Of a DNA stretch of 64,000 nucleotides, positions 8,740 to 18,652 are shown piece after piece (position 1 is the first letter of the stretch; each line of letters opens with the position of its first letter). Position numbers and translations under genes: made by a program. The notes under the pieces are model-generated. The model was not told the origin of the DNA and made no database searches. It saw only the letters and a list, made by a program, of their open reading frames with translations. The stretch is from Amphiura filiformis (taxonomy: Eukaryota; Echinodermata; Ophiuroidea; Amphilepidida; Amphiuridae): NCBI RefSeq assembly GCF_039555335.1, contig NC_092642.1:19658382-19722381 (forward strand). Reading direction: 5' to 3'.

Positions 8740-9200
8740 TTCAAACGCAATTATCTCTGAATTTGGAGTGAATCAGACAAGCAAACTTATGATAGTCATA
8801 AAATGTAACTATTTTTGAAGACAAAATGTACAGGATGTTAAGAAATTAAAGAATGTTTAAGCCTGCCAAAACCCATCTCAAATTATGCACTCCTGACCAC
8901 CTTGTCCATTTTAGATATGCTACATCATGGCTTCCATGCACACACAGTATATTGCTCAATGTAGTAAAGATACTCGTTGAGTTGGAGCAAATTTCTCAAA
9001 ATTGGTAGTGAATAATTTTACCAAACTTATATCATGATGAAATATAATCATTTTTGAAGATAAAATGTGCTGACATTAAAAGATTGAACAATGTTTAAGA
9101 CTGCCGCTATTCATTTGAAAAAGGCACTTATTGTTCAGCTCCTCTATGGAGATATTTTCCATGGCAGCCATCTATGATCATACTTGAGGTTCCACCAAAC
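8740..9200. repeat. Imperfect tandem duplication, unit about 237 bp
   Basis: TTTTTGAAGACAAAATGTAC...GAATGTTTAAGCCTGCC (about 8810-8865) recurs as TTTTTGAAGATAAAATGTGC...CAATGTTTAAGACTGCC (about 9048-9103), with more similarity on both sides. Diverged and non-coding. Confidence 0.6.
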
Positions 9201-9600
9201 AAAATCGTTTAAATTTTCAGGATGATCTTATTTCATGTGGTTATAAGCAAATATAATGTTCCAGATAACGCTAGTTAATAAATACATTAAGAAAAAGCAC
9301 CTTAAAATTGGACTTTCTGTTAGTATTCCATTTTGGACTTAAACTTTTTAACATGTTCTAGCAGCCCTATATAAAACTGTGACACTCGAAAGGCCATATC
9401 TCTGGAATGAAACGTCCGATTAAATTATTTAAAGGCCAAAATGTTTCTTTCATCAATTCCCAGCCAATAAGTAAAGTCTGAATCAATTCAAAAGTACTTC
9501 AATTTTGAGTGGACATGCCTACCTATAGCCAGGTACTGCAATCATTAATGGTTGATTAAAATAATTTGTTGAAAAATTCTCCAAAAATTACAAGTTTGTA
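9200..9600. other. Intron segment, nothing recognised
   Basis: AT-rich sequence without recognisable gene or repeat ends. Confidence 0.5.
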
Positions 9601-9607
9601 TCCAATA

Positions 9608-9873
9608 GCATACTTGCCAACTGTCCAGTTTTACCCTGGATTGTCCCGTTTTCTGTGTCCTAAAACACTGAAAAACTGGATTGTCCATTTTCAGAAAAAT
9701 TAAAAAAATATGCTAGAATCATTCATGGATGACCTACAAAAAGTTTGTGTTTTAATATGCAAAGTGATAATTTGTGTTCATATCATACTCTCGGCCCCTG
9801 GCCGTGACAAATGAGAGCGTCGCTTCGTATAAGATGGTCCCTGTTTTTGATTTTCCAATGTTAGCAAGTATGC
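9608..9873. mobile_element. GCATACTTGCCAAC inverted-repeat element
   Basis: GCATACTTGCCAAC at the left pairs with GTTAGCAAGTATGC at the right. The interior holds AACTGTCC...GGATTGTCCCGTTTT and ...AAAACTGGATTGTCCATTTT. It resembles hAT-type non-autonomous elements; no clear 8-bp target duplication was found. Confidence 0.6.
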
Positions 9874-10251
9874 AATAGGGGCAGATTTGTATTCACTCCA
9901 AATGGGGCATATTTATATTCACTATTTGTGTTCACTTTATAATCCATTAAAGATCTAAAATGCATTGGTTTTGTATTTATTTGTATATCGTAATTGATTC
10001 TGAAGTGTTCATAAGTTACGACAACAACCTTGTCAACAACAGCCCTAGAAAAAGTAGACAAGTCACATCCAGTTACTTTGCTCCTTTTTACCAACAAATG
10101 ATCTTTTCTATATAAATATTTTCATAAATTGCCAAATATTAATGCTGTGTGACTGGATTACAGTCTCATCCCTAAATTCGCTTATCAAAACTGAGATTTT
10201 AGCTGTTATGAGCAAAATAAAGTGATAGCCTCATCCCTATGGTGGTTATAC

Positions 10252-10393
10252 CCAGGGACAGGTGATTTGCGTGAAAAAGATAGCAAATTGCACGGAGATT
10301 GCGCAGAAACTTTTTTCAGTGCAAATCATGTATCCCTGCCCAAAATAGCCAATTGCGTGGAAAAAAAGTTCTGCGCAAATCACTTGTCCCTGG
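10252..10393. mobile_element. CCAGGGACAGG inverted-repeat element, copy 1
   Basis: CCAGGGACAGGTGATTTGCG pairs with CGCAAATCACTTGTCCCTGG at the right end. The interior repeats GCAAATTGC / GCGCAGAA / AAATCATGTATCCCTGCCC. An opposite-orientation copy lies at 31015-31165. Confidence 0.78.
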
Positions 10394-10584
10394 ATACCAC
10401 TAATTCTGTGGGCCGCTGTGAAACATGTTTTTTTCTTGTGATACCAAAATCGCTAGCGCAATTTAATTCAAGAGAATCATATTATTGGTACAGGCCTCAT
10501 TGTGAGATACAAAACATGATATGAAAAAGATTTGCCCACCATCCCACACCTGCTAACTAGTCTTCTACATGGGATTTATTACAG

Positions 10585-10714
10585 AGTGAAACTCCAGTAC
10601 CTCTTGTACTTGATGTAGGAGAGGGACTGTTCCCTGGTACAGAGGTTGGGTTTGTCAATGTAGCAAAGGATGCTGATGGACCTGGAAATGATATCATCTA
10701 TTATTTTATTGTTG
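10585..10714 (+). CDS. Cadherin exon f: N-terminal half of an EC repeat
   Basis: It encodes SETPVPLVLDVGEGLFPGTE and VGFVNVAKDADGPGNDIIYY: the first strand, E-x-L/N-x-P-G-T-x-V motif and AxDxD-like calcium ligands of an EC. Acceptor ATTTATTACAG, donor GTTG|GTAAGT. Length 130 bases, ending with one base pending that exon g completes as alanine. Confidence 0.88.
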
Positions 10715-10835
10715 GTAAGTCTATCTGTTTGTACGTGTGCATCACTTCTGATTACTTGCACTGTTAAGGGACGCACCATTAGACTTCAAGGCTGGGGATA
10801 GGAAGTTTTTGAAAAAAATTTCACCCACTACTTGA

Positions 10836-11187
10836 CATAGGCGTAGATCCCGGGGGGATGGGGGGGATTTATCCCCCCAATATTTTGCCAGGGGGGGAAG
10901 ATCCATACAATCATCCCCCCAATGTTGACACCTGTATATGGGTTTCCAATCAAATTAACCCCATATTTGGCCATTTCAACCTAAAAGTGCTAAATTTTTC
11001 AAGCTCCTTGAATTTATTCAACTTTTGTACAATATTTCACCAGTTTAGCTTTAATATTGCAAAATTTTTCGAAGCGCATACAAGCATTTGTACCATAACC
11101 TTATTTTGTCGCCAAAAGGTGCTGACTTCAAGAAATTTTTCTAACCCCATCCCCCCAATGGCGAAAAAGAAATCTACGCCACTGCTA
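10836..11187 (+). mobile_element. CATAGGCxTAGATCCCGG repeat family, copy 2
   Basis: It begins CATAGGCGTAGATCCCGGGG and ends CTACGCCACTGC. It shares CCAATATTTTGCCAGGGG, CACCAGTTTAGCTTTAATAT and GTCGCCAAAAGGTGCTGA with 2888-3200 and 30037-30310. A run of about 18 A follows. Confidence 0.72.
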
Positions 11188-11289
11188 CTTGAGCAAAAAA
11201 AAAAAAAAAAAACTTTCCCCAAAACACTAAAAAAAACTTTCCCAACCTAATTCACAGTGTATAATTAAAATAAAAAACTTCGGCGGCAA

Positions 11290-11600
11290 AAAAAAAATTT
11301 GACCTGACCCCAACTTCCTCCCCCCTAACAGCCTACACACTGATGAGGACCTTGTGTTACCCCCGGGGCACATTCTATCAAAAGTGGCAGGGATGTGCCT
11401 TGGCCATGTTAAAAGTAGGAGCCTTTCAACCTCAGGTAAAATGTACATTTACAAAAATATGGGGTCATTCAGTACCTGACAAAAAATGGAGTGGAGTCAT
11501 TTGTATGAAAAAAGGGTCACCGGGGCAACAAACTGACAAATGGGGGTCATTGACGGTGTACAAGATTTCCAAAAAGGGTCGGGCCTACATGTACTTATGA
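11290..11600. other. Intron segment with repeat-like GGGGTCATT motifs
   Basis: GGGGTCATTCAGTACC and GGGGTCATTGACGG with CCCCGGGGCA suggest a degraded dispersed repeat, but I see no clear ends or second copy. Confidence 0.35.
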
Positions 11601-11813
11601 AGTTGTGGATATTATATACATAGTGTTGTTACCATATTTGAGGCAACTGGATGCTGTATAAGTAATGCAGACTCGCTGGTATATCTTTTGATATATTCCT
11701 AATATGCCATGTCCATAATGGTACGATAATATTCTTCAGCACACCATCTATCCATGACTTGCAAGTGGGTCCCTTGATAATCACCAATGCCATTTTATGA
11801 TTCTTCCCTACAG

Positions 11814-12086
11814 CTGGTAATGAAGGCGATTGGTTCTTTTTAAACAAATTCACTGGACTCTTAACCTTACAAAAAATCCTAAACCGAGAGGAAAAAGCTA
11901 CCTACACCTTGATAATCAAAGCTTCCAGCAATGAGACTTATCTACCTGATTTCATCAATGAAGCGTTACCAAGTGTTTTAGATCCAGGCACTGACCCCAC
12001 TTTGAAGGAGGTTGTGGTAGAAATCAACGATGTAAATGATAATCCTCCAGAGTTTGAAGACGGACCAAATGGGCTGTTTACTGCAG
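11814..12086 (+). CDS. Cadherin exon g: C-terminal half of an EC repeat
   Basis: It encodes WFFLNKFTGLLTLQKILNRE, then ATYTLIIKASSNE and a loop rich in P/D, and VVVEINDVNDNPPEFEDGP. TGxLTL, LxRE, Y-x-L-x-I-x-A and DVNDNPPEF are diagnostic of cadherin repeats. Acceptor TTCCCTACAG, donor GCAG|GTAAGC. Length 273 bases, phases match both neighbours. Confidence 0.94.
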
Positions 12087-12150
12087 GTAAGCCCGGATAA
12101 TACGCACTTATTCAAGGAGAGAATCTGAGGAATATCTGTTATTGCAGACT

Positions 12151-12315
12151 AGGGGTTCTCAATTATAATTGCACAGGGGTCACAGAGGGTCGCTCATTTT
12201 ATGGATCTATGTTTGAGGGCCACATACACTTTGGTTTGCTACATTTACTGTACATTTCAGAGCTGCTCAAGGGCCAACCACACTGGTCAGCGGGGGCCTT
12301 CTATTGAGAGCCCCT
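12151..12315. mobile_element. Short AGGGGTTCTCAAT inverted-repeat element
   Basis: AGGGGTTCTCAATTATA at the left faces TATTGAGAGCCCCT at the right. The interior mentions GGGGTCACAGAGGGTC and GGGCCACATACAC, reminiscent of hAT-type elements in animal genomes. No coding sequence. Confidence 0.5.
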
Positions 12316-12557
12316 GTTGTAAAATACTGTATAAGTGGTAATTTTCACGTACAGTTATTTGCGCGATTTGCAGTGAGAGACATATATTCAAGAATTGATA
12401 TACATCCAACACCATCGGATTTCATCAGACATTTATAATATTTTAAACTACTGGATGAAGAATCTTTACCAAGATACATGCTCATCTATTCTAGTACTTG
12501 CATTTCACCATGATGACACAATTTCCCATTTGTGATTTTAACCTTTGACCTTTGCAG

Positions 12558-12695
12558 GTGTGCTTGACTCCTTTGATGTTCAACAGCCTGTAGTGCGATT
12601 GACAGTAAGTGATGCAGATACAGACCCAGCCAATAGGAAGATGACATTTAGTATCACAAATCAACAGAACTGTAATCCAGAATGTACTGATTTAG
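12558..12695 (+). CDS. Cadherin exon h: start of the most membrane-proximal EC
   Basis: It encodes VLDSFDVQQPVVRLTVSDAD, TDPANRKMTFSI and QQNCNPECTDL. VSDADTDPAN fits AxDxD calcium ligands. Two cysteines close together are unusual for an EC. Acceptor CCTTTGCAG, donor TTAG|GTAGGT. Length 138 bases, phases consistent. Confidence 0.85.
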
Positions 12696-12730
12696 GTAGG
12701 TTGATATCTTACCCTTCCCGTCAAGTAGCA

Positions 12731-13110
12731 GTCAAGTTAGCTCAATCGGTAAGGCGTTCAACTATGGTGCAAGAGGTTGCGGTTCGAACCTTTGCGTGCC
12801 TAGTACGCCTCATGGAAAAAATTGAGTTAGCTTGAAATTCCCCTGGACAAGGAACTTACTGCTAATTTGTCTTGTTGTAACCCGTACGAAACTCGGGGAG
12901 CTGATCCTTGTTGCAAAGGTTATTTGTGGAATGTCTAGGGTGTGCGCTCTTGAAGCAGCAGAGTCCCTGAATTGTTGTTTAATGGTTTATGGAATGTAGT
13001 GGGGCCGTAGTGGTTAGCGACAACCTGTAAAGTGTGCTGAGGCTTGTGGATCAACGTCTAGGCGTTGTGCCTGTGCGTAGCGCACTATAAATCACTGCAC
13101 TTTTTTTTCC
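12731..13110 (+). mobile_element. tRNA-derived SINE
   Basis: GTTAGCTCAATCGGTAAGGC (A box) is followed by TTGCGGTTCGAACCTTTGC (B box GGTTCGAACC). A tRNA-unrelated body then ends GCGCACTATAAATCACTGCA before a T-rich run. The box spacing and tail mark a polymerase III retroposon, not a tRNA gene. It begins about 40 bases after the exon h donor. Confidence 0.75.
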
Positions 13111-13285
13111 CTGAATCCTTTGCCACATGATGTTTCATCTTATTTCATCAGATGACGCTTCCATTACTTTGTACAGGGTCCCTGAAACATGGGTCAACTG
13201 TCAATAAACATAGTTTGCCTGATTTGGGCTATATGATTCATTGAGGTACATTTCGTCACTCGACCCATGTTGAAAGCTGTGTAGT

Positions 13286-13437
13286 CAGGGCCGTAGCAAG
13301 GTTGAAAAATGTGGGGCGGCCATCACAAACGATGGGTGGCCAAAATGCAAATATATGCCCAAATTGAAATAAAAATGTAAAGAAATACATAGCAAATGTC
13401 TCAAAAAGTATGGCCGCCCCACTTGCTACGGCCTTGG
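13286..13437. mobile_element. Short CAGGGCCGTAGCAAG foldback element
   Basis: CAGGGCCGTAGCAAGGTTG pairs with ACTTGCTACGGCCTTGG. The next stretch GTGGGGCGGCCAT pairs with ATGGCCGCCCCAC. The element is 152 bp with an AT-rich loop. Confidence 0.7.
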
Positions 13438-13449
13438 TTATAGTAGATA

Positions 13450-14030
13450 GCAAATCATGATCAGTAGAGGAAATTAAAATTGGAGAAATGCATTATGGGA
13501 AGTGTAAGATACCTTCTCTGGGAAGGTTGTATTTTCTCAAAGTAACAACTCAAATAAAACTTTCTAAGGGCATAATCAGAGTTTTCCTATTTCATATGGC
13601 CCGTCCAAGTCAAAACAAACAAAATAAATCATTTGAAATTTCACTATTTATCAGATCAGAGCTCGGATAAAAAACGTAACAAATGCCATGTCTAATCTCT
13701 TTGAGATAAGGCCACCAACATGGTGCCTGATAGTGCTGGCAGATAGTGCCCTATCTTAGAAATTCCAAGGTAATTTTTCAGCTATAACTCAAAATTTGAA
13801 AATGATATGCCTCAATATAAGATAGAAAACAGAATATGAGAAATCGGACCACATCTCTTTTATATCCGACAACAGCTATTATTCACCTAAAATGATGCCA
13901 ATAACACAATTTAAGTTTCAATTTCTTGCCTCTATTCAGAAACAATTGAGCTTCAGCACCATTGGTGCTCTTGTTTAAAAAAATGATCACTAATTTCTTT
14001 TGAACAATAGTTCAAATCCACGTTAAAAAT
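13450..14030. other. AT-rich intron, nothing recognised
   Basis: No repeat ends or coding signal recognised. Confidence 0.45.
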
Positions 14031-14033
14031 GGG

Positions 14034-14240
14034 TATATGGTAAAGATTTTCCTAATGGTGCACATGGGTTCCTTCCCTTGGCATAAATTTCACGTATAGA
14101 TAGACAGCGGCATCCTTTGAAAACCCAATTAAGGGTATGTGCCCTTATTTGCTGATGGGATTTTTACAGGTCTTTTAGTTTCTCCCCAAAATTTCAGTTA
14201 TATCAAGGTAACCATATATGCCATTAGGCAAATCTTTAGA
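14034..14240. mobile_element. TACCGTAAATG family, diverged copy 2
   Basis: CCTAATGGTGCACATGGG and CTTCCCTTGGCATAAATTTC match the reverse strand of 27-243. GCCCTTATTTGCTGATGGGA and ATGCCATTAGGCAAAT complete the other side. The end sequences are degraded. Confidence 0.6.
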
Positions 14241-14451
14241 GTATTGGTTTTTACATGAACTCATGTGCTTAGAGAGAGGGGCCTACTCATAAACTTGGAC
14301 TTTTTAGTTTTCCTCCACCACTAGAAAAAATAAAAAATCTTCTGCAATTTCACTATTTTTGACAAAAATTGCAACTTTTCCCGATTATTTCTCCTTCCAA
14401 ATAATGTTTATATTCTTATTTGTTTCACTTTTCATCTGTTCAAATAAACAG

Positions 14452-14600
14452 GGAACTTTGCTGCTTTTGGTATTGATTCAAATGACACAATGATTTACAC
14501 AATCAGGAAGTTTCAGCCATCTGAGCAAGGATATTATCAGTTGGATGTGCATGTTGTAGACCCAACCAAACCGGAGTTTTCTGATGTTACATTGGTGGAT
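14452..14600 (+). CDS. Cadherin exon i: middle of the last EC
   Basis: It encodes NFAAFGIDSNDTMIYTIRKF and QGYYQLDVHVVDPTKPEFSD. Y-x-L-D-V-x-V-x-D resembles the F strand of an EC; no TGxL or DxND follows. Acceptor AAATAAACAG, donor GAT|GTAAGT. Length 149 bases. Confidence 0.87.
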
Positions 14601-14647
14601 GTAAGTGTGTCATTTTGTTGATTGGTATCATTGATCTGTACTATCAC

Positions 14648-14850
14648 TATGGACCACAATGGCCTCATTCCAATTGCATAGTTCAATAACCTCAATTAAA
14701 CAATCATAGTGCAAAATTTGACCTCGAGTTGCAGGGTATGAGTTTTAGTACCCAAATTTTCAGAGGTCATTCAATGAATGTACAGATGTATTGGGGTTAA
14801 AGAACCATGCCCTGATAGATGAGCATGTTGTAGATCCTAGTGTATGATCA
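14648..14850 (+). repeat. Dispersed repeat K, copy 1
   Basis: It shares GGACCACAATGGCCTCAT, TTCAATAACCTCAATTAAAC and GGTCATTCAATGAATGTAC with copies at 23311-23500 (+) and 34612-34808 (-). No inverted ends or coding sequence are visible. Confidence 0.72.
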
Positions 14851-15124
14851 GCTCGTAACAGGCGAGCATTATTCAGTTTTTCTTACTGCGCGAGTCAATA
14901 GATTCCCAACCTACATGCGCATAAATTAACAAAAGCGTGCCTCAGTCAAGCAATACGCAAAACACACTTTGTGTAGCTGCTGTGCCCAGCTGTGTGTATG
15001 GCCATTCTATATCAATCCACAATGTTATGAGTCCTGCCCATTATGAGCTGATCAAAGAATAGTGTTGACTATTAGAATTATCCAGACATGAAATTAAGCC
15101 CTATCACATTGCATTTTGCACCCC

Positions 15125-15310
15125 ACGTTCCTGGGGAGGGGTACTCAAGTTTGGTTTGGGTAGGAGTGTGCCACTTAGAATTTGAAAGTGGACCTATCAA
15201 TATACCAATTTTTCAAGAAATTTAATAATAATAATAATAATAGCCATCCATATTCTAAATTTGGTCTAGAAAAGGGGGTCATTGATATATCCAGAGAAGA
15301 TCTTCTCTGA
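15125..15310 (+). repeat. GGGGTACTCAAGT repeat, partial copy
   Basis: GGGGTACTCAAGTTTGG, GAAAGTGGACCTATC and AGAAAAGGGGGTCATTGATAT are shared with the longer copy at 27655-27955. It contains a short AAT microsatellite near 15222. Confidence 0.65.
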
Positions 15311-15400
15311 TATATCTATCTGATAATTCTATTGTGTTTATCTATTTATTTTATCTGACAATCTATCTGTGACTATTATCACTACATTTTTGTTTTATAG

Positions 15401-15489
15401 ATCTATCTGATCACAGAGAAGCAGCAGGTACGGATTGATTTCGGTGTCCCTACAGATGAGGTGCTTGCCTTTAATGTGGAGTTCAGAGA
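15401..15489 (+). CDS. Cadherin exon j: start of membrane-adjacent region
   Basis: It encodes IYLITEKQQVRIDFGVPTDE and VLAFNVEFR. In cadherin-23-type proteins the membrane-adjacent domain starts with a similar VYLI-x-E-x-Q-x-V strand (from memory). Acceptor TTGTTTTATAG, donor AGAGA|GTAAGT. Length 89 bases, two bases pending. Its donor lies in the first unit of a 42-bp tandem repeat. Confidence 0.85.
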
Positions 15490-15677
15490 GTAAGTATCAA
15501 CAGAGTTAATTTTAATGTGGAGTTCTGTGAGTAAGGATCAGCAGAGTTGCCTTTAACTTGGTAGTTCAGGGTCTAAGTATCAGTTGAGTTGCCTTTAATA
15601 TGGAGTTCAGAGAGTATCAGCAGTAGAGTTGTCTTTAACCTGGAGTTCAGGGTTTTTAAACTTAAAAGTATCAGTAG
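15467..15677 (+). repeat. Five-fold 42-bp tandem repeat across the exon j splice donor
   Basis: The unit GCCTTTAATGTGGAGTTCAG / AGAGTAAGTATCAACAGAGTT begins inside exon j, covers its donor, and recurs about four more times with drift (AATTTTAATGTGGAGTTCTG; CCTTTAACTTGGTAGTTCAG; CCTTTAATATGGAGTTCAG; TCTTTAACCTGGAGTTCAG). The second unit still holds a strong donor-like GTGAGTAAGG. Confidence 0.85.
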
Positions 15678-15714
15678 TTACGGTATGTTGGAGCTCACAT
15701 ACAAGTGCATAATG

Positions 15715-15815
15715 TGTTGGCACCACTGGGATTTGAACTCGTAACCTTGTGATGGCTCTACTGGGGTTGAGCATGACTCAAAGCCAGCATATACTGCACC
15801 ACTGTCCCCTACCCT
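15715..15815 (-). repeat. tRNA-derived SINE head
   Basis: On the minus strand, ACGAGTTCAAATCCCAGTGG matches a B box (GTTCAAATCC), with GTGGTGCAGTATATGCTGGC upstream as the A-box region. No canonical anticodon arm; probable SINE. Confidence 0.5.
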
Positions 15816-15987
15816 CCCATGCCCCCTTTTGAAACTGTCCCAATAAATCTTTAATCCATCATTGGAGATACCTGGGGTGGAGATGTAACTTGTTCTGAAT
15901 ATATTCAAGCTACAGGGGTAAGAAGAACCATGGGCTTGAACCTCAGACCTTTGGCTTGTACAGCCAACCCAAGAATGAAGGACAAGC

Positions 15988-16188
15988 AGCAGCGTAACCA
16001 GCTTTTTAGCTGGGGCAAAGCCAAATTTTTGTTTCCATTTGTTAATTTTTCCCATTTGTTAATTTTTTGTCCCATTTTTCATCATTTTAATGACACTTTA
16101 CTCATTGCCATTTACATTTTCATCACTAAAAATATCTATGGAGGGAGTATTTTGCCCCACCCCCTGGCCCCCTGGCTACGCCACTGCA
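15988..16188. mobile_element. Short GCAGCGTAACCAG foldback element
   Basis: GCAGCGTAACCAGC faces CTGGCTACGCCACTGC at the other end, and GCTGGGGCAAA pairs with TTTGCCCCACC. About 200 bp with an ATTTTTCATTTG-rich interior. One of several elements here ending in a GTAGC...CACTGC signature. Confidence 0.65.
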
Positions 16189-16231
16189 TACAAAAAAATG
16201 CCCAAATAATATTCTTATCAATTCATTTCAG

Positions 16232-16345
16232 ATTATATGCATCCATTATTGAAGAGAATCCAGAATATACCAATGTCGCTGTCAACTTGGATGACATACA
16301 GGTGTATACAACATTAACAGAGCCAGTAGAAGTAATAGATATATG
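16232..16345 (+). CDS. Cadherin exon k: membrane-adjacent region
   Basis: It encodes LYASIIEENPEYTNVAVNLD and DIQVYTTLTEPVEVIDIW. A pattern of helix, then N-x-x-D-D-I-Q-V is consistent with the membrane-adjacent domain of cadherin-23-like receptors (inference). Acceptor ATTCATTTCAG, donor ATATG|GTAAGT. Length 114 bases, one in and two out. Confidence 0.87.
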
Positions 16346-16449
16346 GTAAGTAATTGTATCCCTACACAGGGGATATAGAGGGTGGGTGGGGAAGTTTTTA
16401 CCCTCCCTAGGGGGTAGATGATGCCCTGAAGAGATGGGCTATATCATAC

Positions 16450-16800
16450 AAGTGGTATGCCCAATTTCCCCATTTTTATGCATTTTTTTCTTATAATATG
16501 ATAAAAGTAAAGTAGGTAATGGGGATACGCATACTCAGCAAGAACAAATAAACACAATGGGGAATGATTGCTCGCTACGAGAGGAAACTGAATATATTGA
16601 ATAAGAAAGAATGACCAGTTTATACCAACCCAAAGTGTTACAATTAAACATGACAACAAATAAATACAAATCCTGACTGGCACACATCCCAACTTGAAAA
16701 AAAGCAAGGGAATGTGCCGGCATGGGAATCGAACCCACAACCTTCCGATCTCTAGATGGACGCCTTATCCATTAGGCTACCAGCTCCCACTGATAAATGG
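16450..16800 (-). mobile_element. tRNA-derived SINE, minus strand
   Basis: The minus strand carries GCTGGTAGCCTAATGGATAA (A box) and TTGTGGGTTCGATTCCCATG (perfect B box GGTTCGATTCC) about 45 bases apart, resembling a tRNA head. The anticodon stem does not pair. The AT-rich sequence down to about 16450 is the likely SINE body. Confidence 0.6.
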
Positions 16801-16922
16801 TGGTTAAAACTGGGTCAAATGTAAGCAGTCGTCGAGGTATACAATACACACAAACAAATATTACGCAAGTACACAAGTGAAGGAGATCATTACTGATGCT
16901 TAATCATTTCCCCAATATTTTA

Positions 16923-17140
16923 CAGTCCTCAAAGTAAACTTTTTAAATCTAGTGATATGTATATACATAACGTGTATGTAGCTGGGAGGAAAAGCTGATG
17001 ATGATTTACAAATTTTGACATTTTGTATTGAAGATACACATTTTTCCTCAAAATTGGGAAAAAATGTGCACCTTCAATACAAAAGGTCAAAATTCTAGTT
17101 ATAAATTTAATTACTTGATAACACAAATTCCTGAGGTCCT
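16923..17140. repeat. Core of TTAA element T3, partial copy
   Basis: CAGTCCTCAAAGTAAA, TGTATGTAGCTGGGAGGAAA and the foldback CATTTTGTATTGAAGATACA / CTTCAATACAAAAGGTC match the centres of T3 at 35294-35956 and 40295-40950. The outer arms and TTAA borders are missing. Confidence 0.68.
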
Positions 17141-17205
17141 GATACATTTATGCTAAAGAGGTTCCTCAATGTTTAATGTTATTCCTGTTGTCATTATCCT
17201 TTTAG

Positions 17206-17278
17206 GACTTATATGATAGCCCATGCTGTGGACTTAGATACCAACAGAGTCATAGAGGCATCAGTTGTTGAAGCGGAA
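17206..17278 (+). CDS. Cadherin exon l: membrane-adjacent region, 3' border unresolved
   Basis: It encodes TYMIAHAVDLDTNRVIEASV then VEA. The acceptor TTATCCTTTTAG joins exon k in phase and makes a tryptophan. By comparison with the family, DTNR...(about 10)...ID should be continuous with exon m, so the exon should end near 17277. The only nearby GT there is GAA|GTGACT, which is weak and out of phase with exon m by one base. Without a splice the frame runs to a stop at 17335. Other GTs at about 17306 and 17319 fit the phase but have poor context. Confidence 0.7.
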
Positions 17279-17392
17279 GTGACTTACTATTCATATCCAC
17301 CTGTAGGGGGTTTACTCAGTACAATTGACCATGCCTGAGATATCATAGTGCTGTAAATACGGGTCTCATTTTCAGGCCTCATACATGGTTTA

Positions 17393-17525
17393 GAATTCCT
17401 GGTACAATTCTGGTTTACCCTGCACACCCTAAGTTTTAGTACCTTGCGCACCCTGTGTTCTAGGGTTAGGTTAGGATAAGGGTTATTACTTGTGCGCAGG
17501 GTAAACCAGAATTATTCTGAATTCC
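17393..17525. mobile_element. GAATTC...TCTGGTTTACCCTG element with telomere-like core, copy 1
   Basis: ATTCTGGTTTACCCTGCACAC pairs with GTGCGCAGGGTAAACCAGAAT; GAATTCC lies at both outer edges. The interior contains GGGTTAGGTTAGGATAAGGG. A related element with more CCCTAA motifs runs off the window end (63789-64000). Confidence 0.75.
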
Positions 17526-17561
17526 TTTTGCATGATAGCTGTTAGTATAAAAATGATAAAA

Positions 17562-17640
17562 AAATGTACCCCAATATTACCTAGCTAATACTCCAATATT
17601 ACCTAACCTACCTAAATATACCCCAATATTACCTAACACC
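17562..17640. repeat. CCAATATTACCTA short tandem repeat
   Basis: CCCCAATATTACCTA recurs three times with small changes directly upstream of the truncated LINE. Confidence 0.6.
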
Positions 17641-18545
17641 CCAAGGCAGTGTGCTTGGACCACTTTTGTTCCTCATCTATATAAACGATATGCTTGACTG
17701 TGTCACCAACTCAACTACGAGGTTGTTCGCAGATGACAGTGTGGTCTACAGGCCCATCTGACACTGCCTGTCTCCGAGAAGATCTGAACTCACTCCAGGC
17801 ATGGGAAGACAAGTAGTTAATGAGGTTTAATTCAACCAGATGCCAAGTCCTGCAGATCACAAATAAGCGTAAGCCAATCAAAGCATCCTACACTGTCCAT
17901 GGTCACACCCTGGAGGTTGTGGAGTCTGCTAAATATCTTGGCGTGCATCTGGACCCACGGTTAAACTTCAATGCCCATGTCAACACCATCACCAGGAAGG
18001 CTAACTCCACCCGGGCCTTCCTAAACAGGAACCTAAGCCACTGTAGTCGCAAGATCAAGGAAGCTGCATATACCACCTTTGTCAAACCTACTGTTGAGTT
18101 TGCTTCGACCACCTGGGACCCTCATACCCAGTGTAACACCTGTAAGGTCGAACAGATACAACATAATTCTGCACACTTCGTGACCAGCGACTATCATCGT
18201 GAGAGCAGTGTGTCCTCCATGTTAAACAACTGAACTGGCCATCACTACAGGAGAGACGCCAACAAAGTCGCCTAGTTATGATGTACAAAATCCACCAAGA
18301 TCTTGTAGAGATAGAATGGATGAAGTATCTCACCCAATCCACATCTAAAACCAGAGGCCACAAATCTCACTTCAGGTATCCTTAGACCAGCTCATCAGTT
18401 TCCACCAACTCCTTCTTTCCATGCACCATCAAAGACTGGAACATCCTGCAGAAGGACCCGGCTGAGTACACATTCCTTGACGCCTTCAAGCTAGCGCTGA
18501 GGGATCGTCTCCTGGTGTAGCTCCACATACACTGAGCTTTTATTC
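17641..18545 (+). mobile_element. Dead 5'-truncated CR1/Jockey-like LINE
   Basis: Translation gives [19 protein letters not shown] and [12 protein letters not shown] (catalytic FADD box of reverse transcriptase). A frameshift, LREDLNSLQAWEDK, a stop and MRFNSTRCQVLQITNKRKP follow, then AKYLGVHLD and NSTRAFLNRNL, ending near ALRDRLLV. The order matches the second half of a non-LTR reverse transcriptase with its thumb. At least one frameshift (about 17755), a stop at 17816 and a frame change near 18230 make it inactive. Confidence 0.9.
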
Positions 18546-18652
18546 AGCACTGTATATATTTCTGCACCTGTCTACATCTACATGTTATTATTGTTCCTGC
18601 CCATGCACACACACAGTGCGTTTACCTCAGCCATCTGAGGCAGCACCTATAT

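Noticed and set aside
12735..12805. Functional tRNA gene
   Set aside because: A and B boxes are present but no acceptor stem or anticodon arm closes; a SINE body follows.
16717..16790. Functional minus-strand tRNA gene
   Set aside because: The T arm is good but the anticodon stem does not pair and there is no poly-T terminator at the expected place; judged a SINE head.
17279..17335. Cadherin ending at the TGA at 17333-17335
   Set aside because: Downstream exons with a transmembrane helix and tail are in good condition and family order requires them; the read-through is more likely intron.
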